This document shows positions 26,096-35,056 of a DNA stretch of 64,000 nucleotides, piece after piece. A model generated the notes under the pieces. It saw nothing but the letters and a program-made list of their open reading frames with translations, ran no database searches and had not been told where the DNA came from. The stretch comes from Candidatus Zixiibacteriota bacterium. Lineage in GTDB: Bacteria > Zixibacteria > MSB-5A5 > GN15 > FEB-12. The stretch's first letter is position 1; the number at the start of each line of letters is the position of its first letter. The DNA is taken from the NCBI GenBank assembly GCA_024276275.1, contig JAJRXM010000060.1, forward strand, positions 1-64,000, read 5' to 3'. The position numbers were made by a program, and so were the translations under genes.

Positions 26096-28408
26096 CTACC
26101 ATAAAGACCAAAATTCTACACGAATTATTGATGCGATGCGACGAATTATCAAATTATATAGCGATGAGTCTCCAATTTCAATTTTCGCATAACCGGTCAT
26201 ACCCTTTCGCAACATGTCATTTTCATTATCAAAGAGAACTGAAATTTCAAAAATTGATTTGTTATTTCCGTCAATAACTGCATCACGAGGGATATGTACA
26301 ACTTTTCCAGTGAAAACTTTTGTAGTATATGAGCGAACTTTAATTTTTACATCCTGATTTAATTTAATCAAATCAATGTCATAATCTGAAACCGGAACTA
26401 ATGCCTCAACTTTTCTATTGTTCAAAACAGACAAAAACTGAGTATTGTTTTTATTTATCATTACAGTACCGGGAATTGATGAAACAATAGACTGGGCATC
26501 TTTTTGTGTTTGTAAAAAAATAAGTTTTGCTTTTTGTTTTTCTATTTTTGAAAGTATCACCGCTTCCTCTTCAGGTTTCGGTGGTGATTTTAATAACGAA
26601 AGAGTAGCTTTTTTATTTTGCAATTCTGCCTGTGCAATTTTTGTTTTAGATACCGTTGATTCATAATTTTCTTTTGATACTAATTTTTTATCAACTAATT
26701 CTTTTAATCTATTTTCATCACGAAGACGTTGGTCATAAATCGCTCCGGCAGCAGCAACTGCCGCCTCGGCTTCATGTATCTCTTCTTTTTTCGGTGGTGA
26801 TTTTAACAAAGCTAAGTCTGATTGCAGTTGCTTGAGAGTTGATAGTTCTGAGTCTATTTCTCGGGTAACCTGATTTGAAACCAGAACTGCCAGGGTGTCT
26901 CCTTTGGCAATATGCTGACCGTCTTTTACATACGGTATTAAGTCTAAAGAGCCGAGTTCAAGTGAAGACATTTGTATATAACTTGTTTTTAATTTTGAAT
27001 CAGCTCCCCCCTGTTGAAATTTTTTCTCAAGTAAACCAAGTTCGTTTAACAAAAGTGAATACTCGGCAATCGGTTCAATAACAATTTCGCCTGAAACCCG
27101 ATGTTTCATCGGAATAAAAAACAGAACTATTATCATCACTGCTATGATTACAATATAACTTACAAGACGAAACGGTTTTTTCATAATATCCTTTAAGTAT
27201 TTTATATGCGTAATAAATCCGCTTCCTAAAGCTTTGATGTTTTTTCGCATCGCATACATCAGAAAGAGATATAGTAAAATTAAACCGATTGTGCCTGTTT
27301 TTTCAAGCAAAAAGGAAGATAAAAGAGAAAGAAAATAGATAATAATAAAAAGAGTGTATATCGATGCTAAACCGGCATAAATGATATAAATACGCCGTTT
27401 TCTTTTATCTACCTCTATTTTATCGATAGGCCAACCAAGAAAAACCCGTTTAAAGAGGTTGCCAACATATGAAAAAGACTTATCACGTAAATTAGGTATT
27501 TCAAGAAAGTCAGATAGCAGATAGTATCCGTCAAGTTTAATAAGTGGGTTTAGATTAAAAATCGCCGTGACCCAAATTACCACAACAAGAATTTGTGCTA
27601 TTTCATGAAATAGTGAACCCGGTACAGTAATACGCCAGACAATCATTGTAAATGAGAGCAGAATAATCTCAGAATACGGTCCCGCCCACGTTACTGCCAA
27701 GCGGTGTCGTTTTTTTTTAAATAGCCAGGCATCGGAAATATCGCAATAAAAGCACGGTTGAAAATACATCAAAAGAAAACCAAACTCATTTACTTGTCCT
27801 CCATACATACGGCAAGTAACAGCATGGGCAAATTCATGAATTACTATCAAAACAAAAAATGCGACCATGACAATTGCAATTGTGCTTACAGAGTAAAGGT
27901 CAAAAAGAGAAACAGCAAAGTAATTATAGTTTGTTGTAAACAATATTAATCCGAATATAATAAAGAGTCCCTGTAGTACTAACCCAATAGGTGAATGAAA
28001 CGGTTTGTATAGTTTGGTACAAACAGCTAAAGATTTCCCCGGTTTAAAAGCCTTGAATTTAATGTATAAAAGTTTTGAAAATAGTGATTTTCTATTTTCG
28101 TTTCCGTAACTTTTTCTTGAAACTGCTTGTTCGGAACGACTATTTTCCAAGAAGAACTGAGATTCCAACATATCAACAAACTGTAAGACAGCATTGGCGT
28201 CGATATTAGCATTAAATTTTTCACGGAATTTTTGTGCTATTTCTTCATACGACCTGACCCCGTCAAGCTGCGAAATAAGCCAAAACTCCGGCAGACGTAA
28301 TCTAAAATAGTTTCCACGAAGAGGGTCTTTGATATTCACAACATCCTGTCCGTCAACGACCGCTTCTGAAGTTACTAAATCGCTCCGTAATTTAGCAAAT
28401 GTTTCCAT
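26096..28408 (-). CDS. PqqD-like / M50 site-2 protease / HlyD adaptor fusion
   Basis: About 770 residues in three parts. Residues 1-95 are a PqqD-type winged-helix peptide-binding domain (RGNYFRLRLPEFWLISQLDG, then EEIAQKF). Then comes a membrane M50 metalloprotease with many hydrophobic segments, the zinc motif HEFAH near residue 191 and the second motif NPLIKLDGYYLLSDFLEIPNLR. From about 440 a single membrane segment leads to an HlyD-type adaptor with lipoyl-like halves, a coiled-coil hairpin and VSDYDIDLIKLNQDVKIKVRSY. This set matches putative peptide zinc metalloproteases linked to peptide export. The ATG at 28408 is preferred over a TTG at 28423; neither has a good ribosome site. It likely handles the nearby 24-residue peptide, by inference. 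Confidence 0.85.
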   Translation of the reverse strand: METFAKLRSDLVTSEAVVDGQDVVNIKDPLRGNYFRLRLPEFWLISQLDGVRSYEEIAQKFREKFNANIDANAVLQFVDMLESQFFLENSRSEQAVSRKSYGNENRKSLFSKLLYIKFKAFKPGKSLAVCTKLYKPFHSPIGLVLQGLFIIFGLILFTTNYNYFAVSLFDLYSVSTIAIVMVAFFVLIVIHEFAHAVTCRMYGGQVNEFGFLLMYFQPCFYCDISDAWLFKKKRHRLAVTWAGPYSEIILLSFTMIVWRITVPGSLFHEIAQILVVVIWVTAIFNLNPLIKLDGYYLLSDFLEIPNLRDKSFSYVGNLFKRVFLGWPIDKIEVDKRKRRIYIIYAGLASIYTLFIIIYFLSLLSSFLLEKTGTIGLILLYLFLMYAMRKNIKALGSGFITHIKYLKDIMKKPFRLVSYIVIIAVMIIVLFFIPMKHRVSGEIVIEPIAEYSLLLNELGLLEKKFQQGGADSKLKTSYIQMSSLELGSLDLIPYVKDGQHIAKGDTLAVLVSNQVTREIDSELSTLKQLQSDLALLKSPPKKEEIHEAEAAVAAAGAIYDQRLRDENRLKELVDKKLVSKENYESTVSKTKIAQAELQNKKATLSLLKSPPKPEEEAVILSKIEKQKAKLIFLQTQKDAQSIVSSIPGTVMINKNNTQFLSVLNNRKVEALVPVSDYDIDLIKLNQDVKIKVRSYTTKVFTGKVVHIPRDAVIDGNNKSIFEISVLFDNENDMLRKGMTGYAKIEIGDSSLYNLIIRRIASIIRVEFWSLW

Positions 28409-28460
28409 ATCGAAAATGTACAAAGAATTGTGATGTTAAGCAACAAATGAGAAATTGAAA

Positions 28461-30212
28461 TTATTTTCTGAGAGTTTCAATCAGTTGTTTATTGTAGTAC
28501 GCAATAAGAGATTCTTTACGAATAACGCCGATTACTTTATTAGATTCATATTCATTGACGACCGGAATCATTTTAATATCTTTGAGATTAAAGAGTTTAT
28601 ATGCTTTTTCGAGATCATCATCAAAATAAATTAAATCGGTTTCTTCTTTTAGTAAATCCTGGGCAATAACTAAGTAGTCAAGAGAATGTTGAGATAAGAC
28701 AGAACGTAAATCCTGAAAAGAAATGACACCCTTTAAAATTCCGTTATCATCTTGTACCACAAAATAAGATTCGGTTGAGTTTTCAATCTTTTTAAAAATT
28801 TCAGCAAGAGGCGTGGAAGGATGTATTGATATAAACTCCTCTTCCATAATTTCTCTCACTTCATGAGATTTTAAGACATTAACATCTTTTCCACCTCGAA
28901 TATCAATTCCTCTTTTAGCCAGCTTGATTGTATAGATAGAATGTTCAAATAATTTTCCTGCGACCAAAGCAGAGATAACAACAGTAAGCATAAGAGGTAG
29001 AATAATACGGTAGTCAGTTGTCATTTCAAAAATAATAAGCATTGCAGTCATTGGTGCGTGGGTTGTTGCGGCAACCATTCCTGCCATCCCGACAAGAGCA
29101 TACGCACCCGGTGTTGCTGTTACCCCCGGGAAAAGATATGAGACTAAATATCCATAAGCTCCACCGGCAACTGCTCCCATGAATAGAGACGGGGCAAAAA
29201 TACCTCCTGAATTTCCGGAGCCAAGCGTTAAACAGGTCGCCAACATTTTCAGAAAGATTAAAACAAGAAGTAACGCAATACCAATTTCGCCATAGAGGAC
29301 TAATTTAATAGTTTCATATCCATCAGCAAGAACTTGCGGATAGAACATAGCAACAGTTCCCAATAGCAACCCACCGATAGCAGGTTTTATATAAGGAGAG
29401 ATTTTTAAATCATCAAAGAAATCTTCAAGATAATCTAATGCTCTTGTAAAAGAGACTCCATAACCTCCGATTAATATTCCCATTACAATATAAAGCGGTA
29501 TTTCCCACGCTGAAACTAATGAATAACTGGGAACTTCAAAAGCAGGATGATTTCCCATTATAGAGCGAGTAACAACAGAGGCTACTACTGAAGAAATAAG
29601 TACAGGCGAAAACGTTTTAATAGCAAAATCACCTAAAATAATCTCCAAAGAGAAAATAACACCAGCAATCGGCGCATTAAAAATTGAAGTAATACCTGCT
29701 GCTGCTCCGCATCCGACCAGTATTTTAACACGGTCACCTGACATCCGAAACATTTGTCCAATTGTTGAACCGATAGCCGAACCGATTTGTACAATCGGTC
29801 CTTCACGTCCTGCTGAACCGCCTGAGCCTATACAAATAGCTGATGCTATTGTTTTGGCCGCAGCTACCCTTGGGCGGATAATACCCCCCAAACGAGCAAC
29901 AGAATTCATAACTTCGGGGACACCGTGTCCTTTTGCTTCTTTTGCAAACTTATATACGATTGGTCCGACTAACAACCCACCTACCATAGGAATTAGCGGG
30001 AGCCAAAATTTAAAACCTCTATCGCCTATTGTTTCGGTGAGAAATTCATCGGTCAGTCCAAAGAAAATAGAGTTGAAATATTCGATAAGGTAGATAAAAC
30101 CAACTGCTCCTAAAGAAGTCGCCAGACCGACAAAGACCGCCAAAATAATAAGTACATTAGTACCCGAAAGTTGGAACTTTTTTATCAATCTATCAATTTT
30201 AGGTATATTCAT
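28461..30212 (-). CDS. ClC-family chloride channel/antiporter with CBS pair
   Basis: 583 residues. The ClC pore domain shows GSGGSAGREGP, containing the gating Glu, and GSGNSGGIFAPSLFMGA, the selectivity-filter strand. Two CBS domains follow (about 445-575; MEEEFISIHPSTPLAEIFKKI and LIYFDDDLEKAYKLFNLKDI), which usually bind adenine nucleotides and regulate transport. It sits 52 bases upstream of the protease-fusion gene on the same strand, and shared transcription is possible. Confidence 0.92.
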   Translation of the reverse strand: MNIPKIDRLIKKFQLSGTNVLIILAVFVGLATSLGAVGFIYLIEYFNSIFFGLTDEFLTETIGDRGFKFWLPLIPMVGGLLVGPIVYKFAKEAKGHGVPEVMNSVARLGGIIRPRVAAAKTIASAICIGSGGSAGREGPIVQIGSAIGSTIGQMFRMSGDRVKILVGCGAAAGITSIFNAPIAGVIFSLEIILGDFAIKTFSPVLISSVVASVVTRSIMGNHPAFEVPSYSLVSAWEIPLYIVMGILIGGYGVSFTRALDYLEDFFDDLKISPYIKPAIGGLLLGTVAMFYPQVLADGYETIKLVLYGEIGIALLLVLIFLKMLATCLTLGSGNSGGIFAPSLFMGAVAGGAYGYLVSYLFPGVTATPGAYALVGMAGMVAATTHAPMTAMLIIFEMTTDYRIILPLMLTVVISALVAGKLFEHSIYTIKLAKRGIDIRGGKDVNVLKSHEVREIMEEEFISIHPSTPLAEIFKKIENSTESYFVVQDDNGILKGVISFQDLRSVLSQHSLDYLVIAQDLLKEETDLIYFDDDLEKAYKLFNLKDIKMIPVVNEYESNKVIGVIRKESLIAYYNKQLIETLRK

Positions 30213-30359
30213 AATGAGAGCAATCTATATTTTTTTGGTATTATCACAAGGGAAAAAAAGAGTATTCGAAAATAAAATGAGGAATGTTATCTCTTTTCAT
30301 AAATTATCTGATTTACAGCTTTTCCTGATGAAAATAGCAAAAGAGGATTCTAATTTGGC

Positions 30360-30387
30360 TTGACTTTATACTCTATTTGCGTAATTT
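30360..30387 (+). promoter_or_regulatory. Candidate promoter of oxidoreductase gene
   Basis: TTGACT, a 16-base spacer and TAATTT lie about 80 bases before the ATG at 30468. A GC-rich imperfect palindrome (CCGACAGGCG with CGTCTGCCGG, 30404-30427) follows in the leader. The 30213-30467 gap shows nothing else. Confidence 0.3.
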
Positions 30388-30467
30388 CTTTCAAACAAAA
30401 AAACCGACAGGCGAAGGCGTCTGCCGGGCACTTAATGAGTAAAATATACGATTTTGAGGTTCTTAAT

Positions 30468-31616
30468 ATGCAAAACAGAGCAGATGCGGTAATAATCGGT
30501 GGTGGAATTATAGGTCTGGCGGCAGCTTATTATCTGACAAAATCTAATTACGGTCATGTTATGTTAGTTGAAAAGGAATCTTTGTTTGGTACCGGTGCTA
30601 CCGCTAAGGCAGCCGGAGGTATTCGGGCACAATTTTCGACCAAAGAAAATATTGAAATGTCGATGCTTTCTGAAAAATTATTTTGCTCTTTTAAAGAAGA
30701 TACCGGATATGACGCTCTGTTTGATCAGGTCGGATATATGTTTTTGATTAAGGATGATGCCGATGCAGTAGTTTTTAATAAAAGTTTTGAACTTCAAAAA
30801 TCTCTCGGTTTAAATATACTAAAACTGCAACCTGAAGAAATCGCCCAATATGCTCCACACGTTTCTACTGAAGATATACAATTTGCTACATTCTGTCCCG
30901 ACGACGGTCTAGGTGACCCTCATGAGTTTCTTAGTGGGTATGATAAAGCATCACGAGCAGCAGGACTTGAAGTCGCTTTTGATACCGAAGTAATCGGCAT
31001 AGAACAGGTTTCTGGGAAAGTAACAAAAGTTAGAACTACAAAGGGTGATATTGATACACCCATGGTCATAAATTGTGCCGGACCGTTTGCACAAAAGATT
31101 GGAGCAATGGTGGGTGGCGAAGTAAAAGTTCAACCGGTTCGTCGTCAAATAGTAACTACTGGAGAACTTTCATTTGTTGAACCATCTTTTCCGATGGTCG
31201 TAGATGTTTCATCGGGTTTATATTGCCATAAAGAATCTAAAGGGATGCTTTTAGGTTGGGCAGATAAAAATACGGCACCGTCTTTTGATATTTCAATAGA
31301 CCCTGAGTACACTGATAATATTTTGGAACGGGGACTTGCATTAGTCCCTCAACTTGAAGAAGCAGAAATCGCCAATGAATGGGCAGGTCTTTATGAAGTA
31401 ACTCCTGATCATAGAGCGATTATCGGGTTTGAACCGACTGTAGAAGGGATGTTTCATTTGACCGGTTTTTCCGGACACGGATTTATGCATGCCCCTGCTG
31501 CCGGAATGATAACATCGGAAATTCTTACCGGTAAAAAACCGTCTATTGATATTTCAGAATTTGCACCTGACCGTTTTAAAGAAGGTCAGTTAATAGAAGA
31601 GACAAACGTTATTTAA
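30468..31616 (+). CDS. FAD-dependent amino-acid oxidase-type oxidoreductase (DAO family)
   Basis: 382 residues from the ATG at 30468 (GAGGT 8 bases upstream; the frame extends further but without a site). The Rossmann FAD motif ADAVIIGGGIIGLAAAYYL is at the N-terminus, followed by GTGATAKAAGGIRAQFST. The C-terminus has the family's GLYEVTPDHRAIIGFEP and FHLTGFSGHGFMHAPAAGMI. It resembles sarcosine oxidase beta, glycine oxidase or proline-dehydrogenase-linked flavoproteins that oxidise secondary or N-methyl amino acids. Substrate not assignable. It stands alone; the next gene is unrelated. Confidence 0.86.
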   Translation: MQNRADAVIIGGGIIGLAAAYYLTKSNYGHVMLVEKESLFGTGATAKAAGGIRAQFSTKENIEMSMLSEKLFCSFKEDTGYDALFDQVGYMFLIKDDADAVVFNKSFELQKSLGLNILKLQPEEIAQYAPHVSTEDIQFATFCPDDGLGDPHEFLSGYDKASRAAGLEVAFDTEVIGIEQVSGKVTKVRTTKGDIDTPMVINCAGPFAQKIGAMVGGEVKVQPVRRQIVTTGELSFVEPSFPMVVDVSSGLYCHKESKGMLLGWADKNTAPSFDISIDPEYTDNILERGLALVPQLEEAEIANEWAGLYEVTPDHRAIIGFEPTVEGMFHLTGFSGHGFMHAPAAGMITSEILTGKKPSIDISEFAPDRFKEGQLIEETNVI

Positions 31617-31675
31617 ACAATATGTAGGGGTTCTGTTTTTTGGTAGAAACAGAACATAATTTTGCAGGGAGTAAT

Positions 31676-32401
31676 ATGAAAAAACTATTTATCATCGCTG
31701 CTGTTTTATTAATGGCAGTATCAGCAAGTTTTGCAGGCGAGTCATCTTGTCCTGCCGACAGAGCATCAAAAATCGGTTTTGACCCATTTGGAGATTTCCA
31801 TCATCTTTTAGCACCGGTATGGCATGATGCCTGGCCTGACAAAGATTATGAAACTCTTCTTGCGGCAGGTCCAAAGTTTGAAAAATTATTTGAAGCAATT
31901 GCCGAAATGAGTCCAAAACTACACTCAGAAAAAAAGGTTGAAACGTTTAACAAAAACCGAACTGAATTTGCCGAAGCGGTTAAGAAGTTCGCCGAAGCAT
32001 GTAAAGCAGGAGATAAAGAAAAAGCTCATGAGCTTATGCCTGATTTGCATGATACCTTTGAAATGACAGCATCGTCGTTACTTCCTGTTCACTATCCCGA
32101 GTTTGACGGATTTATTATATCATTTAATCTTCTGAATGAAAACCATATCCCCTCAAACAATATTGACGGTATTAATGGAACTGTTGAAACATTAGCGGCA
32201 AAAGTAAACGGTTTAAATGAAAAATCTATACCGACTGAGTTGCAGGATAATAAAGCAGAGATATTAAAAGATTTTGCTGAAATCAATAAGATAGTTCTTT
32301 TAATGAAAGAATGCTGTGACAAGAAAGATATGAAAAAGCTCAAAGAACATACAACTAAACTATCTCTGTTCTTAGACGATTTTGTAAAAAAATATATTTA
32401 A
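31676..32401 (+). CDS. Secreted helical protein of unknown function
   Basis: 241 residues from the ATG at 31676 (GGGAG 6 bases upstream). The signal peptide is LLMAVSASFAG. The mature part is almost all helix, apparently two related halves of helical hairpins, with several His and Cys that could bind metal: DFHHLLAPVWHDAWP, MPDLHDTFEM, VHYPEFDGF and KECCDKKD. No heme CxxCH motif. Not recognised as a named family; a periplasmic metal-binding or sensory four-helix bundle is possible. A helical-content and metal test would decide. Confidence 0.68.
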   Translation: MKKLFIIAAVLLMAVSASFAGESSCPADRASKIGFDPFGDFHHLLAPVWHDAWPDKDYETLLAAGPKFEKLFEAIAEMSPKLHSEKKVETFNKNRTEFAEAVKKFAEACKAGDKEKAHELMPDLHDTFEMTASSLLPVHYPEFDGFIISFNLLNENHIPSNNIDGINGTVETLAAKVNGLNEKSIPTELQDNKAEILKDFAEINKIVLLMKECCDKKDMKKLKEHTTKLSLFLDDFVKKYI

Positions 32402-32416
32402 GTAAATTTATTAAGA

Positions 32417-33178
32417 TTAAGAATCAGTTTCGGCATCATCATTGATATCAATCATTTTGGTGCCGTCGCTGTATTGAATAGTTTTCGGAGAGGTCATTCT
32501 CATCAATTTTTGAGTAACGTTGTTTATTTTTATTGCTGATTCTTCAATAGCTTTTAGTTTCTCAATCATCTTCTCATCCAGATTTTCCTGTTTCATCAAC
32601 AGTAATTGGATATTTCCGATAATCGCCTGTAGGGGATTATTAACCTCGTGGTTTACCGTAACAGCTGTTTCTAAAACCGCAGCTAGTCTCTCTTTTTCGA
32701 CAAGTTCTTTTTGTGACTCTCCTGAGTTGTTGACATTTGCTGCTGTATAATGCAGAGCTAACATAGCCGAAAGAGTTTCTAAGAATAAATCCTCGGCAAT
32801 GGGAGAAGTTTCGCCCTTTTGTATTCCTATAACAGCCCCAAAAACTTGTTTGCTGAACATGAGCGGTAGGGTGAAAGAGTGATATGGGTTTTCACCACCA
32901 AAAGACATATAGGCAGAAATGAGTTGTTGGTTCTTTCGCAAATTTTCATACAGATTGTTTTCAAGGTTTGTCAGTCTTTTTTGTATGAGAGAACTATCAG
33001 AATGAGAAACTGTAACAGAGATATTCTGGTCATTATCCCATAAATATAATGAAGCACCATTAAGCCCCAGATATTTGCAAGACATCTCTAGAGCATTTTT
33101 AGCAGCATCATTTATATTGCCGCCTTTTTTTGCAAAGAGAGCAAGATCGCTGATAATTTTAAACTTATCTAAATTCAT
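32417..33178 (-). CDS. GAF-HisKA protein lacking a HATPase domain
   Basis: About 253 residues. A GAF-like sensor domain (about 20-150) is followed by a histidine-kinase dimerisation helix pair with the phospho-acceptor motif TVNHEVNNPLQAIIGNIQLL. It then stops 70 residues later with an acidic tail. Only 15 bases lie between its stop and the convergent gene, so the ATPase domain is truly absent. It could be a phosphotransfer or dimerisation partner of a full kinase, for instance the one at 21-22.8 kb. ATG 33178 is preferred over TTG 33187. Confidence 0.8.
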   Translation of the reverse strand: MNLDKFKIISDLALFAKKGGNINDAAKNALEMSCKYLGLNGASLYLWDNDQNISVTVSHSDSSLIQKRLTNLENNLYENLRKNQQLISAYMSFGGENPYHSFTLPLMFSKQVFGAVIGIQKGETSPIAEDLFLETLSAMLALHYTAANVNNSGESQKELVEKERLAAVLETAVTVNHEVNNPLQAIIGNIQLLLMKQENLDEKMIEKLKAIEESAIKINNVTQKLMRMTSPKTIQYSDGTKMIDINDDAETDS

Positions 33179-33408
33179 TTTTTCCAAGTTGTATATTATT
33201 CATTCAAATATACTTTGAGCAAATCAGATGCCTTAATTATTTTTTTTCACCAAGAACAACTCCAGAGACAATAAAATTAGAAGCTGTTACAACGTAGTAA
33301 TATACGAGACTACAAGACTGTTCAGTAATTGCACAGTAAATGGAGACAATGTAATATAATGCATTTTTATTCAATGAACAGTTGCAAATATTATTCTTAT
33401 CATACTAT

Positions 33409-33437
33409 TTGACAATCATCTGTCAATAGCGTAGATT
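33409..33437 (+). promoter_or_regulatory. Strong promoter with inverted repeat upstream of purF
   Basis: TTGACA (33409-33414), 17-base spacer and TAGATT (33432-33437), 29 bases before the purF ATG. TTGACA-ATCATC-TGTCAA is a perfect inverted repeat covering the -35, a plausible repressor operator. The remaining gap (33179-33408) shows nothing recognisable. Confidence 0.6.
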
Positions 33438-33465
33438 GCGACTTCAATTTTTGTGAGGTAATGAA

Positions 33466-34872
33466 ATGCTAGAAGAAGTAATACATGATCAGTGCGGGAT
33501 ATTTGCTGTTTTTAATAACAAAGAAGCTGCTGACTTAATTTATTTTGGACTTTATGCTTTACAGCATCGAGGACAGGAATCAGCAGGAATTGTTACATCT
33601 GAAGATGCACAGTTTCATTTACATAAAGGGATGGGAGAGGTTTGTGAAGTTTTTGGTGATAAATCAAATTTAGAACGATTAAGAGGTTTTAACGGAATCG
33701 GTCATACCAGATACAGTACAACCGGTGCATCCTCTATTATAAATATCCAACCTTTTATAATAACAAATAGAAATGAACAACTCGCTATCGGTCATAACGG
33801 TAATCTGACCAATGCTTATGATTTACGACAGAAATTAGATGCTGCCGGTTCAATTTTTCAAACAACTTCGGATTCTGAAATTATTTTACATCTTATAGCA
33901 AAATCAAAAAAACAGACTCGAATCGAGCGAATTGCCGATGCTCTAAAAAAAATCAAAGGTGCTTATTCGTTGATTTTCTTAACTAATAATTCGATTATTG
34001 CTACCAGAGACCCAAACGGCTTTAAACCGCTTTGTATCGGAAAATTAAAAGATTCTTATTTTTTCACATCTGAGACTTGTGCCTTAGATATTATCGGGGC
34101 AGAATATATTCGTGATGTTGAGCCGGGCGAATTAGTTGAGATTTCTGATAAGGGAATCAAATCATATTATCCTCACCCAAAAAAGTCTATCAAACATTCA
34201 TTTTGTATTTTTGAATTTATTTATTTTGCTCGCCCTGATTCAAAAATTTTCGGCGAAAATGTTGATAAAGTCCGACGACGTTTAGGCAGACAACTTGCAA
34301 AAGAACATCCGGTCGAGGCTGATATTGTTATCGGTATACCTGATTCAGCCAATACAGCAACATTGGGATATTCTGAAGAGTCCGGAATTCGTTTTGAAAT
34401 CGGTTTAATCAGAAACCATTATGTCGGTCGTACATTTATAGACCCTCAGCAGAAAATTCGTGACTTGGATGTTAAAGTCAAATTTAATCCTGTCAAAGGT
34501 GTTTTAGAGGGTAAACGGGTAATTGTAGTAGATGACTCTATTGTCCGAGGAACTACTTGTAAAAAACTTGTAAAACTGATTCGGGATGCGGGTGCTAAAG
34601 AAGTACATTTTCGGGTATCCTCTCCCCCTATAATCTCTCCATGTTTCTTTGGTATTGATATGCCGACAAAAGATGAACTAATCGGTGCAAACTATACTGT
34701 AAAACAAATTGAAAAAATGCTCGGTGTAGATTCTTTAAGATATTTGTCTCTTGAAGGCATGCTTTCGATGCCGTCCTTGCCGAACACAACTTTTTGTGAC
34801 GGTTGTTTTACGGGAAATTATCCATTAAAAACACCTCAGGAAAACGGTAAAAAACGACTATTTAAAATCTAG
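33466..34872 (+). CDS. purF: Amidophosphoribosyltransferase
   Basis: 468 residues. First step of purine synthesis: glutamine plus PRPP to phosphoribosylamine. The nucleophile Cys10 follows a short propeptide (MLEEVIHDQ) that must be removed. GHTRYSTTGAS and GHNGNLTNAYDLR belong to the class II glutaminase domain; the PRPP-binding loop VIVVDDSIVRGTTCKKL is in the C-terminal half. CFFGIDMPTKDELI and the Cys-containing TTFCDGCFTGNYP tail match the Fe-S-type (Bacillus-like) enzymes. Its promoter is just upstream; no other pur genes adjoin. Confidence 0.96.
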   Translation: MLEEVIHDQCGIFAVFNNKEAADLIYFGLYALQHRGQESAGIVTSEDAQFHLHKGMGEVCEVFGDKSNLERLRGFNGIGHTRYSTTGASSIINIQPFIITNRNEQLAIGHNGNLTNAYDLRQKLDAAGSIFQTTSDSEIILHLIAKSKKQTRIERIADALKKIKGAYSLIFLTNNSIIATRDPNGFKPLCIGKLKDSYFFTSETCALDIIGAEYIRDVEPGELVEISDKGIKSYYPHPKKSIKHSFCIFEFIYFARPDSKIFGENVDKVRRRLGRQLAKEHPVEADIVIGIPDSANTATLGYSEESGIRFEIGLIRNHYVGRTFIDPQQKIRDLDVKVKFNPVKGVLEGKRVIVVDDSIVRGTTCKKLVKLIRDAGAKEVHFRVSSPPIISPCFFGIDMPTKDELIGANYTVKQIEKMLGVDSLRYLSLEGMLSMPSLPNTTFCDGCFTGNYPLKTPQENGKKRLFKI

Positions 34873-35056
34873 ATTTCCCCTGTCTCTCTTTATATTTCTG
34901 CCGATAATCGTAGATATAATAAGGTTTTGGCTCAAAAACTGCGTTTAAGATACTCCGGTTTGACAATTATCATCCAAATAGTATATTAAAACAGAATACT
35001 GCATTTACTATTCAAAATCTGAGTCAAAAAATAAAAACTAGTCGGAGCATTTTACT
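34873..35056. other. Intergenic region, nothing recognised
   Basis: 184 AT-rich bases between purF and the subtilase. No clear terminator or promoter was seen. Confidence 0.4.

Noticed and set aside
32417-33178. A full histidine kinase truncated by a stop
   Set aside because: No HATPase sequence lies beyond the stop; the region is the convergent gene.
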